From Christensenellaceae bacterium Phil7 (GTDB taxonomy: Bacteria > Bacillota > Clostridia > Christensenellales > CAG-138), in assembly GCA_001940845.1 (NCBI GenBank), contig MSGV01000028.1:1-49175 (forward strand): a DNA stretch of 49,175 nt, written 5' to 3'. Of this stretch, positions 1-7,769 are shown piece after piece (the stretch's first letter is position 1; each line of letters begins with the position of its first letter). The notes under the pieces are model-generated. The model was not told the origin of the DNA, searched no databases, and saw only the letters and a list, made by a program, of their open reading frames with translations. A program made the translations under genes and the position numbers.

Positions 1-2
1 CA

Positions 3-647
3 CCCATACGCGAGGGCTATACCTTCATCGGCTGGGACGTTGATTTCACCAATGTGCAGAGCGATCTTACAGTAACCGCTCAATATGAGATCAACACATA
101 CACCGTTACCTACACTATCAATGGTGAGCTGTTCACCACGCAGACATACGAGTATGGTGCAGAAATCACAGCCCCCGAGTATGATGTGCCCGAAGGACAT
201 ACCTTTTCCGGCTGGAACATACCTGGAACTATGCCTGCGGAGAATATCACGGCAGACGCTTTGCTCACAATTAACATGTATACTGTCACATTCATAGATG
301 GACTTACAAATGAAGTCATTCTGACAGTAAATGTTGAGCATGGCACATCGGCTCTGCCTCCGGCAGCTCCGACTCATACCTGCTACAGCTTCTCCGAATG
401 GATAGGGGATTGCAGCAGCATTACCGAAAACACTATCATAACCGCCGAATACACTATCCTTGGAGATTCAAATGAAGATGGTGTCCATAGTGCTGCCGAT
501 GCCGCTTTGATTCTGAGATATTCTATGGGGCTGCAGCAGCTTGAAGCTATCGAGCTATTGGATGTTAACGGCGATGGCATTGTTAATATTGCTGATGCAA
601 CCTTGATCATGCGCTGTGCATTGCACTTGCTTTCCATATCTGATTAA
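3..647 (+). CDS. C-terminal part of a secreted repeat/dockerin protein (5' end outside window)
   Basis: The frame is open from the window edge, so this is the 3' part of a longer gene. About two and a half repeats of the Listeria/Bacteroides (InlB B-repeat) type are visible, each with a YTVT-like strand and a G-[YH]-[TS]-F-x-G-W-like motif (GYTFIGW, GHTFSGW, then the degenerate CYSFSEW). The last 65 residues form a type I dockerin: two EF-hand-like calcium loops starting D-S-N-E-D-G and D-V-N-G-D-G, each followed by a helix with ADAALILRY or ADATLIMR. Dockerins bind cohesins in cellulosome-like assemblies or on cell surfaces, so the full protein is probably exported. A GTG at 54 could be called a start, but the repeat is already running upstream of it, so it is internal. 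Domain reading is firm; the substrate or catalytic part, if any, lies outside the window. Confidence 0.85.
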   Translation, partial: PIREGYTFIGWDVDFTNVQSDLTVTAQYEINTYTVTYTINGELFTTQTYEYGAEITAPEYDVPEGHTFSGWNIPGTMPAENITADALLTINMYTVTFIDGLTNEVILTVNVEHGTSALPPAAPTHTCYSFSEWIGDCSSITENTIITAEYTILGDSNEDGVHSAADAALILRYSMGLQQLEAIELLDVNGDGIVNIADATLIMRCALHLLSISD

Positions 648-679
648 GCCGATATGCGTTTAACCTGATAAAGCTATGC

Positions 680-718
680 ATACCGCCGCTGCTGGAATTT
701 TACCATATGCGGCGGTAT
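680..718 (+). terminator. Hairpin after the dockerin gene
   Basis: A perfect 10-bp GC-rich stem (680-689 with 709-718) and a 19-nt loop follow the stop codon by 32 nt. The T tract after it is weak (CGCTTTCTGC), so termination is likely but not certain. Confidence 0.55.
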
Positions 719-785
719 CGCTTTCTGCCCATAGTTATAATTGATGTTTTGCATTGTTTATTTTAATTTGCTCACTTCACTTCGG

Positions 786-814
786 TTGTTATTTATTCAA
801 ATTCATGCTATAAT
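786..814 (+). promoter_or_regulatory. Promoter for the PIG-V-like gene
   Basis: TTGTTA (786-791), 17 bp, then TATAAT (809-814), about 30 bp before the ATG at 844. Matches the sigma-A consensus in both boxes and in spacing. Confidence 0.7.
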
Positions 815-843
815 GCCTATATTCCACAATAGGAAGGTAGAAT

Positions 844-2490
844 ATGGAAAATAACCATCGAATTCCTCAGTCCGATCAGGAAAACCCTTGCAATGGCTTA
901 ACTTCCAAGTCCATATCGTTTTCCCGTCCAAGCCGTATGGATATCGCCATAGCGGCAGCACGTTTATTTGTAATACTGCTTACAGGGCTTGCTTATCTTT
1001 TTTATGAAAATATAAAGTTCAGCAAACATTGCCCCTTTATAATAGCTATGATGGCAGTCGCCTGCCCTATGATAGCGCTCGGAATCAGCATTTACATGCT
1101 GCATGGTAATACCGCCGAAAGCCGAAAAAGAGTCATCCTATTTGAAAAGATAGGGTTTTTGGTGCTTATCATTCTATATCTGCTGCATATCTATACCTAC
1201 AGCATCAAGATAGAGGAGATATCCGGTGAACTGGTGAGTTCCGTATGTATGCTGCTTTTTGTATGGCTGCTCTATGCCGTCATGCCGGGCATTGTTCGGA
1301 CTGTTTCCGGACGCTGTTCTTATCCATTAGGCATACGGTTGAATGAGCGCAGCCGCTTCTGGCAAGTCGTCCTCATTGCGCTCGGCATACGCATCACAAT
1401 CACACTTCTCGGAATGCTCATATATAAGCTCACCATGGCACCCAATTCAACATTTACTCCATTTTCTCTTTGGCAAACCGCATGGTCCAAGGGAAATACC
1501 GATGTTAACCACTATCTGAAAATCTCCGAAAACTGGTATGTTGCCAGCGGAAATGATAGGTTGCTGATAGTCTTTTTCCCCATGTTTCCCATACTCATAC
1601 ATGCATTCAATCTCATATTCAACAATAGTTTTCTTTCGGCGCAGCTAATAAATACTGTTCTGAGCTGCTTTTCCGCCGGAATGCTCTATAAACTGCTGCG
1701 TACCTGCCTAAGTGAACGCAAATCCTTCCTTGCCTCGCTGATATTCCTGCTCCTACCCGGTTCAGTCTTTATGAATTCACCTATGACAGAGCCGCTTTTC
1801 ATGCTGCTATCCTGTTGCTGTCTATATTTTGCACAGAAAAAGAACTACCTGCTCGCAGGACTTTTTGCAGCTTTTGCAGGTTTTACCCGCTCTGTCGGTA
1901 TTTTGCTGGCAGTGCCCATAGCTATAGAAGGCATACAGGAAACCGTTCACCGAATAAAGCTCAAAAAAAGGGTTGCAGGAAATATCTTCAGCCTACTCGG
2001 AGGATTGCTGCTCTCCACATTTGGAACGCTTGCATATCTTGGCATAAACAAAACCGTCACCGGCAATGCATTCATGTTCTCCGAATATCAAAAATTAAAC
2101 TGGAATCAAAGCATAGGTTTCTTCTTTGATACGCCTAGATATATGACAAATCAAATAAGCAGCTATATCCAAAGCAGTTCATGGAGTGTCCTGTTTACTC
2201 TCGCTTTGCCCACCATTATGGTCATCTTCGGTTCGCTTTTCATATATATCAGAAGAGCAAATCGACTGCCAGCAAGCTACAATGCGTATTTTATCGCATA
2301 CTTCATTATTGCTATGGGCTGTACATGGCTGCTTTCAGCGGTTCGCTATATGGCCGTCGCTGTTCCCCTGATTGCCGCTATTGCGCTGCTGCCCAAAAGC
2401 AAGAAAGGCGAGATCGCACTCATAGGCTTGACGACCATAACGCATATCGCCTACCTCGTATTTTACATGTGCCGTATGAGCGTCTATTAA
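844..2490 (+). CDS. PIG-V-like multipass membrane mannosyltransferase family protein
   Basis: A 548-residue polytopic membrane protein with about 11-12 hydrophobic segments. The stretch MTEPLFMLLS...FAGFTRSVGILL near residues 310-360 resembles the PIG-V family (GPI mannosyltransferase 2-like GT-C enzymes), whose bacterial relatives use polyprenyl-phosphate sugars on the outer face of the membrane. The start is fixed by AGGAAGG just upstream and by the promoter at 786-814. It stands alone between the dockerin gene and hpf, each with its own signals. Bacterial members lack a defined acceptor, so glycosylation of a surface protein or polymer is an inference only. The family call is moderate; GT-C membrane topology is more certain than the sugar. 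Confidence 0.65.
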   Translation: MENNHRIPQSDQENPCNGLTSKSISFSRPSRMDIAIAAARLFVILLTGLAYLFYENIKFSKHCPFIIAMMAVACPMIALGISIYMLHGNTAESRKRVILFEKIGFLVLIILYLLHIYTYSIKIEEISGELVSSVCMLLFVWLLYAVMPGIVRTVSGRCSYPLGIRLNERSRFWQVVLIALGIRITITLLGMLIYKLTMAPNSTFTPFSLWQTAWSKGNTDVNHYLKISENWYVASGNDRLLIVFFPMFPILIHAFNLIFNNSFLSAQLINTVLSCFSAGMLYKLLRTCLSERKSFLASLIFLLLPGSVFMNSPMTEPLFMLLSCCCLYFAQKKNYLLAGLFAAFAGFTRSVGILLAVPIAIEGIQETVHRIKLKKRVAGNIFSLLGGLLLSTFGTLAYLGINKTVTGNAFMFSEYQKLNWNQSIGFFFDTPRYMTNQISSYIQSSSWSVLFTLALPTIMVIFGSLFIYIRRANRLPASYNAYFIAYFIIAMGCTWLLSAVRYMAVAVPLIAAIALLPKSKKGEIALIGLTTITHIAYLVFYMCRMSVY

Positions 2491-2516
2491 TCTATCCAAA
2501 ATTATGTGTTTGAGTA

Positions 2517-2545
2517 TTGCATTAATACAACAACTGTGATATAAT
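2517..2545 (+). promoter_or_regulatory. Promoter for hpf
   Basis: TTGCAT (2517-2522), 17-bp spacer, TATAAT (2540-2545). The 5' UTR would be about 55 nt. The promoter begins only 27 nt after the previous stop codon. Confidence 0.7.
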
Positions 2546-2609
2546 ATAAAGCAACCAAAGGGGTTAAGCTCATATCGAGTTTTCCCCTGTTTCGAAAGGA
2601 GACTTAGGT

Positions 2610-3128
2610 ATGAAGATCACATACACCGGCAAAAACATGGAGGTTTCCGAGTATTTGAGAGAGCTTGCCGATAAGAAGCTTTCAAAGCTCGAACGCTATT
2701 TCCCGGCGGATACCGAAGTTCAGGTAACCATGGCAGTTGAAAAGAATCGCCATATCATTGAAGTCACCATCCCCTACTCCGGCGGTATTATCCGCGGCGA
2801 AGAGGTAACGAGTGACATGTATGCCAGCATCGATAATGTCATCACAAAGCTTGAAAAGCAGATCATTCGTCATAAAGCAAAGCTGGAACGCACGCTGCGC
2901 TACGAGGGCGATACGGATGAATATGAATATGATGAAGAGGAGGATGAAGCCCCCCGTATTGTCCGTGTCAAAAGATTCAGCATGAAGCCAATGAGCGTTG
3001 AGGAGGCTGCCCTTCAGATGGAACTGCTTGGTCATAGCTTTTTTGTTTTCACAAACGACCAAACCGAGGAGATGAATGTGCTATATCGGCGTAAAGATGG
3101 CAACTATGGTCTTATTGAAGCCGAATAA
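2610..3128 (+). CDS. hpf: Ribosome hibernation promoting factor, long form
   Basis: 172 residues, the usual size of the long HPF of Gram-positive bacteria. The N-terminal S30AE domain (about 1-95) begins MKITYTGKNMEVSEYLREL and binds between the 30S head and body. An acidic linker (DTDEYEYDEEEDE, about 101-114) leads to the C-terminal dimerisation domain (about 115-170) with the typical KRFSMKPMSVEEAALQM and GHSFFVF motifs. The C-terminal domain pairs two 70S particles into inactive 100S dimers in stationary phase or stress. The start follows a strong AAAGGAG site. A consensus promoter lies upstream. No terminator is seen before the insertion-element remnant starting 25 bp after the stop, although a hairpin inside that element could serve. 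Confidence 0.95.
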   Translation: MKITYTGKNMEVSEYLRELADKKLSKLERYFPADTEVQVTMAVEKNRHIIEVTIPYSGGIIRGEEVTSDMYASIDNVITKLEKQIIRHKAKLERTLRYEGDTDEYEYDEEEDEAPRIVRVKRFSMKPMSVEEAALQMELLGHSFFVFTNDQTEEMNVLYRRKDGNYGLIEAE

Positions 3129-3179
3129 CGTACATTTTCAATGCAGATGCTGAGGGCTGTAAAAAACTTCCCAAAAATG

Positions 3180-3214
3180 GAAGCTCTTGCTGTGCGAAGC
3201 ACGGCAGGAGCTTC
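3180..3214 (+). terminator. Strong hairpin just inside the left IS end
   Basis: A 16-bp stem (3180-3195 with 3199-3214) with two G-U pairs and a GAA loop, followed by TTCGGTAT. It lies 52 nt after the hpf stop and may end hpf transcription as well as protect the element. Confidence 0.5.
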
Positions 3215-3308
3215 TTCGGTATATTCATTCAATCTTTCCTCATTTTCGGAGTACCTTAACAAGCCTATCTTGAAATAGGATTTGGGAATAGTTATTTAAT
3301 ACGTTTGC

Positions 3309-3826
3309 TTACGCAGCCCTTAGCGCCCTGTGCTTCCTGTTGTGATATTTATAGAGATTGAAACCACAAGAAATTAACGTAAACTCCAAAATAACTGCTT
3401 TTTCGCCCCTTCGGAAGAGCCTTTTGTAAGCCCGGTCCCATTTAATAATGCCAAAGGTTCCTTCCGACTGTATACTCCAGGGATATTTTTTCAAATGTCT
3501 TGTCGCGATTTTTGACGCAGGATTTTTTCCACACCCATGTATAGCGGTTGGCATTTGCCTCTATTTTTGTCCCATCAATATATGCATGCCGTAAATCCAC
3601 CTGTTCCTTTTCGAATATATAGCCATTGATATCCGCAAAAATCTGTTCTATGGATACAGTAAGTTCCTTACGGATTAGATTTCCAAAAGTAGCAAAGGAT
3701 GGTGCTTTCAGGTCATCCAAAAGATACATATACAGGGTCAGCAATATCAATCAACTTTCCGATTTCCAATGGAAATTTCAGCTGACGAGTGGTATAATTA
3801 CCACTGGTGCTTTGAATTAGTGGCAT
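3309..3826 (-). pseudogene. Degenerate IS1182-family DDE transposase
   Basis: Three pieces of one transposase are readable on the minus strand. The original start is the ATG at 3826, giving 37 codons (MPLIQSTSGNYTT..., then FPLEIGKLIDIADPVY) before a TGA at 3713-3715. A shifted frame continues with FGNLIRKELTVSIEQIFADI and the family motif IDGTKIEANANRYTWVWKK. After another frame change the C-terminal family motif follows (SIQSEGTFGIIKWDRAYKRL, then FNLYKYHN). The large region between the KIEANAN and QSEGTFG motifs, which holds most of the catalytic core, is missing. At least two frameshifts plus the deletion make it non-functional. Confidence 0.8.
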
Positions 3827-3922
3827 GATTTATTATACCAGAAAATCGCTGAAGTCTCACGACATCAGCAATTTTTCTTTTAGGGGAGTTTTTTATAGCC
3901 CCGAATATTTACATTTTCTTAC

Positions 3923-3951
3923 TTGTAATTGATGCTTTTCTAAAGTAAAAT
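3923..3951 (+). promoter_or_regulatory. Promoter for the small ORF at 4020
   Basis: TTGTAA (3923-3928), 17 bp, TAAAAT (3946-3951). It lies just outside the right IS end. A perfect 7-bp hairpin (3971-3986) falls in the leader. Confidence 0.5.
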
Positions 3952-4019
3952 ATTTGTGAATATAAGCAGTTCATTCGAGAATGAATTTATAGGAATACTT
4001 ACTTTGAGGAGGTGCAGTT

Positions 4020-4187
4020 GTGGATTTTGAGAACTCTGAAATCGCTTTACAAAAAGAATCGGAATGCGAATTTTCTCTTACTTGTACAGGAAAGCTGGTG
4101 GGTAAAGTCGAGCTATATGCAACAAATTTCACAACAGAAGCCAATATCTTCTATTACACCTATTGTACTGCACTGAAAAAAATCTAA
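4020..4187 (+). CDS. Small 55-residue protein of unknown function
   Basis: A GTG start lies 7 nt after a near-perfect GAGGAGG ribosome binding site (4006-4012), with a plausible promoter at 3923-3951. The product has no signal peptide or membrane segment. It is acidic at the N-terminus (VDFENSEIALQKESECEF) and ends YCTALKKI, with three cysteines. The gene sits 64 bp upstream of the MerR regulator gene and directly beside the IS remnant. It could be a genuine small protein or the remaining end of a larger gene cut by the insertion. I do not recognise a family. A TTG-started alternative in another frame has less natural codon usage. Confidence 0.45.
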   Translation: MDFENSEIALQKESECEFSLTCTGKLVGKVELYATNFTTEANIFYYTYCTALKKI

Positions 4188-4195
4188 ATAAGGTA

Positions 4196-4226
4196 TTGAC
4201 TTTACACTAAACTGTAATGATACACT
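4196..4226 (+). promoter_or_regulatory. MerR-type promoter/operator
   Basis: TTGACT (4196-4201) and TACACT (4221-4226) are separated by 19 bp, the over-long spacer typical of promoters controlled by MerR proteins. The spacer holds a dyad, TTACA-N6-TGTAA (4202-4217). This suggests the regulator at 4252 controls its own promoter by DNA untwisting. Confidence 0.6.
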
Positions 4227-4251
4227 CCAGGTGCAAGGAGGTTCGAGATAG

Positions 4252-5160
4252 ATGACAATCAAAGAATTTGCCCAGCTTTGTGCTTGCAATACACAAACTT
4301 TGCGCTACTACGATAAGATTGACCTGCTGAAACCGGTTAAGGTAGATCCCTGGTCCGGGTATCGCTATTATGATTCCAAGCAGGCAATCGATTTCGTGAA
4401 AATCAAAAATCTGCAAGCTGCCGATTTTACTATCGAGGAAATCAAAAAGCTCCTTACTCAGTCTGATCAGCAGATTTATGATGCCTTTGAACGAAAGATT
4501 GCTGAGCAGACACAGAAGCTTGAGCGTATCCGCGAAATCCAACAATCCTATCTCGCTGATAAACACACCATGGAACAAATTATTTACAGCATGACCGACT
4601 ACATTTTGAGCCAATGTAATCATTCGGAGGTGTTGGCAGAATTTGGACTGCCCATTTCGGACGCACCTGCCATTTTGGAGCTTCTGAAGGACTATCTGAA
4701 CGATACGGGAGCCCGTGATCTGCCCCAGGGAGAAGTGCGCATGATCGTTAATGACGAGGTGATTCAAGGGGAAGCCGCAATTTTAGACCGCATCAATTCT
4801 TTTACAAAAAATAATCTTTCTGATACCATTCTCTTAAATACAGGGGATAGTTACTCGATGGAACATTCCACCGATCCGGAGCTGGATTTTTCCGACTATG
4901 AAGTTGTTTATGAACGCCGGGGCTGGGTAAATGTTCGGGACTTTTTCAACGCGATTCCCCATTTAGAGGAGGGAAAAACCTATTGCCTTTGGGTTCGAAC
5001 AAATAAGACAGAACTCTCCGACGACTTTTCTTTTGCGATGTTCCTGATGGGAGCAGTTCTCTACAAACAGGAGTTGGAGAATGTGGCGGTAAATTGCTCC
5101 TGCTCCACCGTAGCAGATCACGAAAACCACTTCAAGCTGCTTCGTAAGAGAGAAGCCTAA
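4252..5160 (+). CDS. MerR-family transcriptional regulator with a long C-terminal sensor region
   Basis: 302 residues. The N-terminal winged helix (about 1-70) has the family pattern IKEFAQLC, then TLRYYDKIDLLKP and SGYRYYD. A helix from about 75 to 110 forms the dimer coiled coil. The remaining 190 residues are not a standard metal-binding tail; they resemble in length the GyrI-like drug-binding regions of BmrR/TipA-type proteins but I cannot assign them. AAGGAGG precedes the ATG. The 19-bp promoter with dyad just upstream supports autoregulation. The gene ends in a good terminator and no target gene such as an efflux pump follows. It is probably a sensor of a small organic ligand; the ligand is unknown. 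Confidence 0.85.
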   Translation: MTIKEFAQLCACNTQTLRYYDKIDLLKPVKVDPWSGYRYYDSKQAIDFVKIKNLQAADFTIEEIKKLLTQSDQQIYDAFERKIAEQTQKLERIREIQQSYLADKHTMEQIIYSMTDYILSQCNHSEVLAEFGLPISDAPAILELLKDYLNDTGARDLPQGEVRMIVNDEVIQGEAAILDRINSFTKNNLSDTILLNTGDSYSMEHSTDPELDFSDYEVVYERRGWVNVRDFFNAIPHLEEGKTYCLWVRTNKTELSDDFSFAMFLMGAVLYKQELENVAVNCSCSTVADHENHFKLLRKREA

Positions 5161-5210
5161 TTGTAAAGTCAACAGAATGCAGAAAGGCTTGTTTGTAGCG
5201 GGACACTCTA

Positions 5211-5256
5211 TAATCCCACCGACTTTATCTATCGAAAGATGATGTTGGTGGGATTA
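5211..5256 (+). terminator. Terminator of the MerR gene
   Basis: A 13-bp stem (5211-5223 with 5244-5256) followed by CTTCTTGTTTATT. A smaller stem (ATCT/AGAT) sits in the loop. It begins 50 nt after the stop codon. Confidence 0.75.
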
Positions 5257-5415
5257 CTTCTTGTTTATTCTGTTCATAGCTCATACGCTTTCTCTATGTA
5301 AACACTGCCTTATCATAAAAAGATTTTTCATATAAATTTATTGGTCGTCTGCACGGATCACGGTATATCCGGGTAGAAAACAATAATTAAATTGCGAAAA
5401 TCTTGCAAAAAGCTA

Positions 5416-5444
5416 TTGACATTTCAAAACAAAAGTGTTACAAT
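5416..5444 (+). promoter_or_regulatory. Strong intergenic promoter for a candidate small RNA
   Basis: A consensus TTGACA (5416-5421), 17-bp spacer and TACAAT (5439-5444). No supported coding gene follows on this strand; transcription would start near 5451, at the base of a hairpin. Confidence 0.7.
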
Positions 5445-5450
5445 TATGTC

Positions 5451-5608
5451 ACTGAATGAATCTGTAGTTTTCGTTCAGTATTGAATAAATGCTGTTATGG
5501 TTTTCCAAACAGCCTGAAATTGCAACTCTCCTTTCTTTCCTTCTTTTTGTGTGTGCCTCGCCGGGAGTCGTGCCCCGGTGAGGCCCCCTCAGGGGGGGTT
5601 ATTTTTTT
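5451..5608 (+). ncRNA. Candidate small regulatory RNA of about 158 nt
   Basis: The predicted start coincides with a 10-bp hairpin (5451-5460 with 5470-5479). A second hairpin follows (5491-5513, 6-bp outer stem with an inner GG/CC and TTTT loop). Next is a long C/U-rich single-stranded stretch (about 5521-5552) containing CTCTCCTTTC, complementary to Shine-Dalgarno sequences. Then comes an 11-bp GC stem (5555-5565 with 5574-5584) and a final CCCCC/GGGGG hairpin ending in seven Ts (5602-5608). Promoter, structure and terminator define a complete transcript. A C/U-rich loop of this kind is known in Gram-positive small RNAs that block translation starts. It does not resemble 6S RNA, tmRNA or SRP RNA. 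A 69-codon ORF in the region lacks a ribosome binding site and runs through the terminator. Confidence 0.6.
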
Positions 5609-5668
5609 GCAATTAAACTTACTTAAGTCATATTTCATAATTTATTCAATTGCTTCGGCAAAAAACTA

Positions 5669-5701
5669 TAAACCCCACGGCATTGGATGACGCAGGGTTT
5701 A
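5669..5701 (-). terminator. Terminator of the sigma/anti-sigma operon
   Basis: Stem 5669-5675 with 5695-5701 plus inner pairing. On the minus strand it is followed by TAGTTTTTTGC (5668 to about 5658). It lies about 40 nt after the anti-sigma stop. Confidence 0.7.
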
Positions 5702-5738
5702 CCTCGCTCTTTATTTTATGAGAATAAATTTAGAACCT

Positions 5739-7769
5739 TTATTCCATCTCTATTTCAATAATCGCGCCTGTTATCGCATGAAGCTGTATGCTGTATTCTG
5801 TGCGGCCACTTTGAAACTCAACCTCATAGCATACCGAACCATCATCGCAATCGAGTTCAATGGCTATATCCCTATCGGAACAACTGCTGACCTCCACTGC
5901 CTTCAGTGCATATTCAAACGCTTTATAGACCGAAATATAACTGCCCTTGGGAATGTCGCAATCATCGTTGAGCTCATTCTTGCTCGTAATAACGCTTCCG
6001 TTCGTTGCATTGATTTTATATTCATACTCATGGCTGCGGGTATCAAAATCAATCTTGAAATATTTGATGCCCGACGGCTCATATTCAATGGACAGCGCAA
6101 GAAGCTCGCTCTCACTGACACCCGCATGTTTAAGCGCATACTTCACAGCATCCCGCCAAGAAAGCTGGCCCGCTGCCGGTACACTTCCAGAACCTGGCGT
6201 GCTGACCGGATTATCGGACGGTCTGGGAGTCACATTGGAACAACTGCTTCCAATGAATTCCTTATCGTGATGAATAATCTTGCCGCTTATGGCATTAACC
6301 TCGTACTCGTATTCATAGCTGCCGCACTCAAATTCAATTTCATATAAATAGATCCCATCATCCGCATCGAAATCTATCTCAAGACCCCTGACATCCGCTT
6401 CTTTGATACCAGCATGAGAGAAAACGATCTCCTTTGCACGCTTCTCCGATATAAACCCGGCAGTGGGCGTAGCCGTAGGGCTATTCGGTGTAACCGTGGG
6501 GCTATTATACGGTAGTCCCGCATTTGGAGCTTCGTTCCATTTCAAAATATCTCCCGTTGAAGCATCCAAAATACATTCATATTCCATGCTGCTGGTTTCA
6601 AAATCGATCTCGTAGACCGATATGCCGTCGCCATATTCCAGTTCACAATCGAGATCCATCGCCTCGCTGCGAGCAATTCCTGCACGCTTGAGGGCAATCT
6701 CTATTGCCTCATCCCGACTGATATACGATGAAGGCAAGCTGCCATGTCCATGCTCATTTGGCTCAGATTCAGCATCCAAAATGCTTCCATCCTTTGCATC
6801 AATCTTGTATTCATACTCCATGGTCTTTGTTTGGAATTCGACATCATAGAGCATCCTACCATCATCATACTCAAGCTCGCAGTCAATATAAATGAGATCA
6901 TTTTCTTCAATACCGGCATGATCTATAGCAATATGCCTGGCTTGTTCTGTGCCAATATAATTGGAATTTTCCGGAGTTCCAATCTTATCAAAGCCCGGCA
7001 GTGCATGACCCGCTGCAAGCAGATTAAGATCTGTTATGTTCATTTGTACAAGATCCTCAAACCTATAGGTAGGATGGGTGTCGATGATAGCAAGGATAAG
7101 CCTGGCCTTACCGTGCGTAATTCCATATTCCTTGGACAGCTTTTCAAGTTCTTCATCGCCCGGGGTTATCGTCTGGCTCAGCACAGCACCATTAAAGGCA
7201 GCAGCATTCAGCATGGAATTTATCTCATCAGTGAGCCTTTGCTGAAGCAACGCGGATGCTTCCTCATTATTTCCCTCAACACTCACAAGAATTGAATTAG
7301 CAATCTCGCTGAGATATCCGTTTTTAAGCATGGATCCCACGATCGCATTAACGGCAACCTCTATCGTGCTTCCCGAGAAATCCATATCGGCAATAAGTTT
7401 ACTGGCATCATTATTGAGAGCTATGACTTTTAACACCCTCTCATTCTTATCAACGCGAATCTCTATCCCTGGGTTGACATCCAACTGCACCGTTACAAAG
7501 GTCTTATCCCTTCTTGCACTAATCGAAAAACCGATAATCGCTGCAAATATGAATATGAATGCAGCGGCTGCTGCGATAACAGCGGTGAGCCTGGCTCTGC
7601 TGCTCCTCCTTTTCGGAGGCTGAATAGTAATAATATTTTCCATATTGTTTCCTTTCTTTTCTCTGCATGTGCTCATTACATCTGTGAGCACATCTGGGGT
7701 GGCTGCCTCAAAGGACTTTCTTACCCTGCTTTCGACCTGTTCCGTGGTCATACCTTGATCTCTTTTCAT
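5739..7769 (-). CDS. RsgI-like transmembrane anti-sigma factor with five PepSY repeats
   Basis: 676 residues. A cytoplasmic segment (1-60) would bind the sigma factor. One membrane helix follows (about 61-83). Next is an extracellular RsgI-type domain with the signature QLDVNPGIEIRVDKNERV (about 95-112), running to about 260. The rest holds five PepSY-type repeats (about 271-333, 349-411, 439-501, 535-597, 611-673), each shaped as xISxxxAxxIAxxxAG... ending YEYxIxAxxGxI. Pro/Thr/Ser linkers join repeats 2-3 and 3-4. Its start overlaps the sigma stop in an ATGA, so the two are translationally coupled. Family knowledge: RsgI-like proteins hold a sigma factor inactive until their outside part senses a signal, in cellulolytic clostridia a polysaccharide. 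Here the sensor is PepSY rather than a carbohydrate-binding module, so the signal is open. Confidence 0.8.
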   Translation of the reverse strand: MKRDQGMTTEQVESRVRKSFEAATPDVLTDVMSTCREKKGNNMENIITIQPPKRRSSRARLTAVIAAAAAFIFIFAAIIGFSISARRDKTFVTVQLDVNPGIEIRVDKNERVLKVIALNNDASKLIADMDFSGSTIEVAVNAIVGSMLKNGYLSEIANSILVSVEGNNEEASALLQQRLTDEINSMLNAAAFNGAVLSQTITPGDEELEKLSKEYGITHGKARLILAIIDTHPTYRFEDLVQMNITDLNLLAAGHALPGFDKIGTPENSNYIGTEQARHIAIDHAGIEENDLIYIDCELEYDDGRMLYDVEFQTKTMEYEYKIDAKDGSILDAESEPNEHGHGSLPSSYISRDEAIEIALKRAGIARSEAMDLDCELEYGDGISVYEIDFETSSMEYECILDASTGDILKWNEAPNAGLPYNSPTVTPNSPTATPTAGFISEKRAKEIVFSHAGIKEADVRGLEIDFDADDGIYLYEIEFECGSYEYEYEVNAISGKIIHHDKEFIGSSCSNVTPRPSDNPVSTPGSGSVPAAGQLSWRDAVKYALKHAGVSESELLALSIEYEPSGIKYFKIDFDTRSHEYEYKINATNGSVITSKNELNDDCDIPKGSYISVYKAFEYALKAVEVSSCSDRDIAIELDCDDGSVCYEVEFQSGRTEYSIQLHAITGAIIEIEME

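Larger units (their letters stand above)
3154..3902 (-). mobile_element. Internally deleted IS1182-family insertion element
   Basis: About 750 bp bounded by imperfect inverted ends. The left end at 3154-3177 begins GGGCTGTAAAAAACTTCCC. The right end, read on the minus strand from 3902 to about 3878, begins GGGGCTATAAAAAACTCCCC. Inside are fragments of one transposase gene on the minus strand (3309-3826). Full IS1182-type elements are about 1.6-1.9 kb, so more than half the middle is gone. Each end carries an inward hairpin: 3180-3214 on the left and about 3849-3870 on the right. Such end hairpins can shield an element from outside transcription. No clear target duplication was seen. It can only move if a full-length relative supplies transposase. 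Confidence 0.75.

Noticed and set aside
5451-5608. 6S RNA or SRP RNA assignment
   Set aside because: The 5' and 3' ends do not pair to close a long rod with a central bubble, and no SRP apical motif is visible. The candidate is left unassigned.
5481-5690. A 69-codon ORF in the candidate small RNA region
   Set aside because: No ribosome binding site before the ATG, and the ORF reads through two stable hairpins and a seven-T tract.
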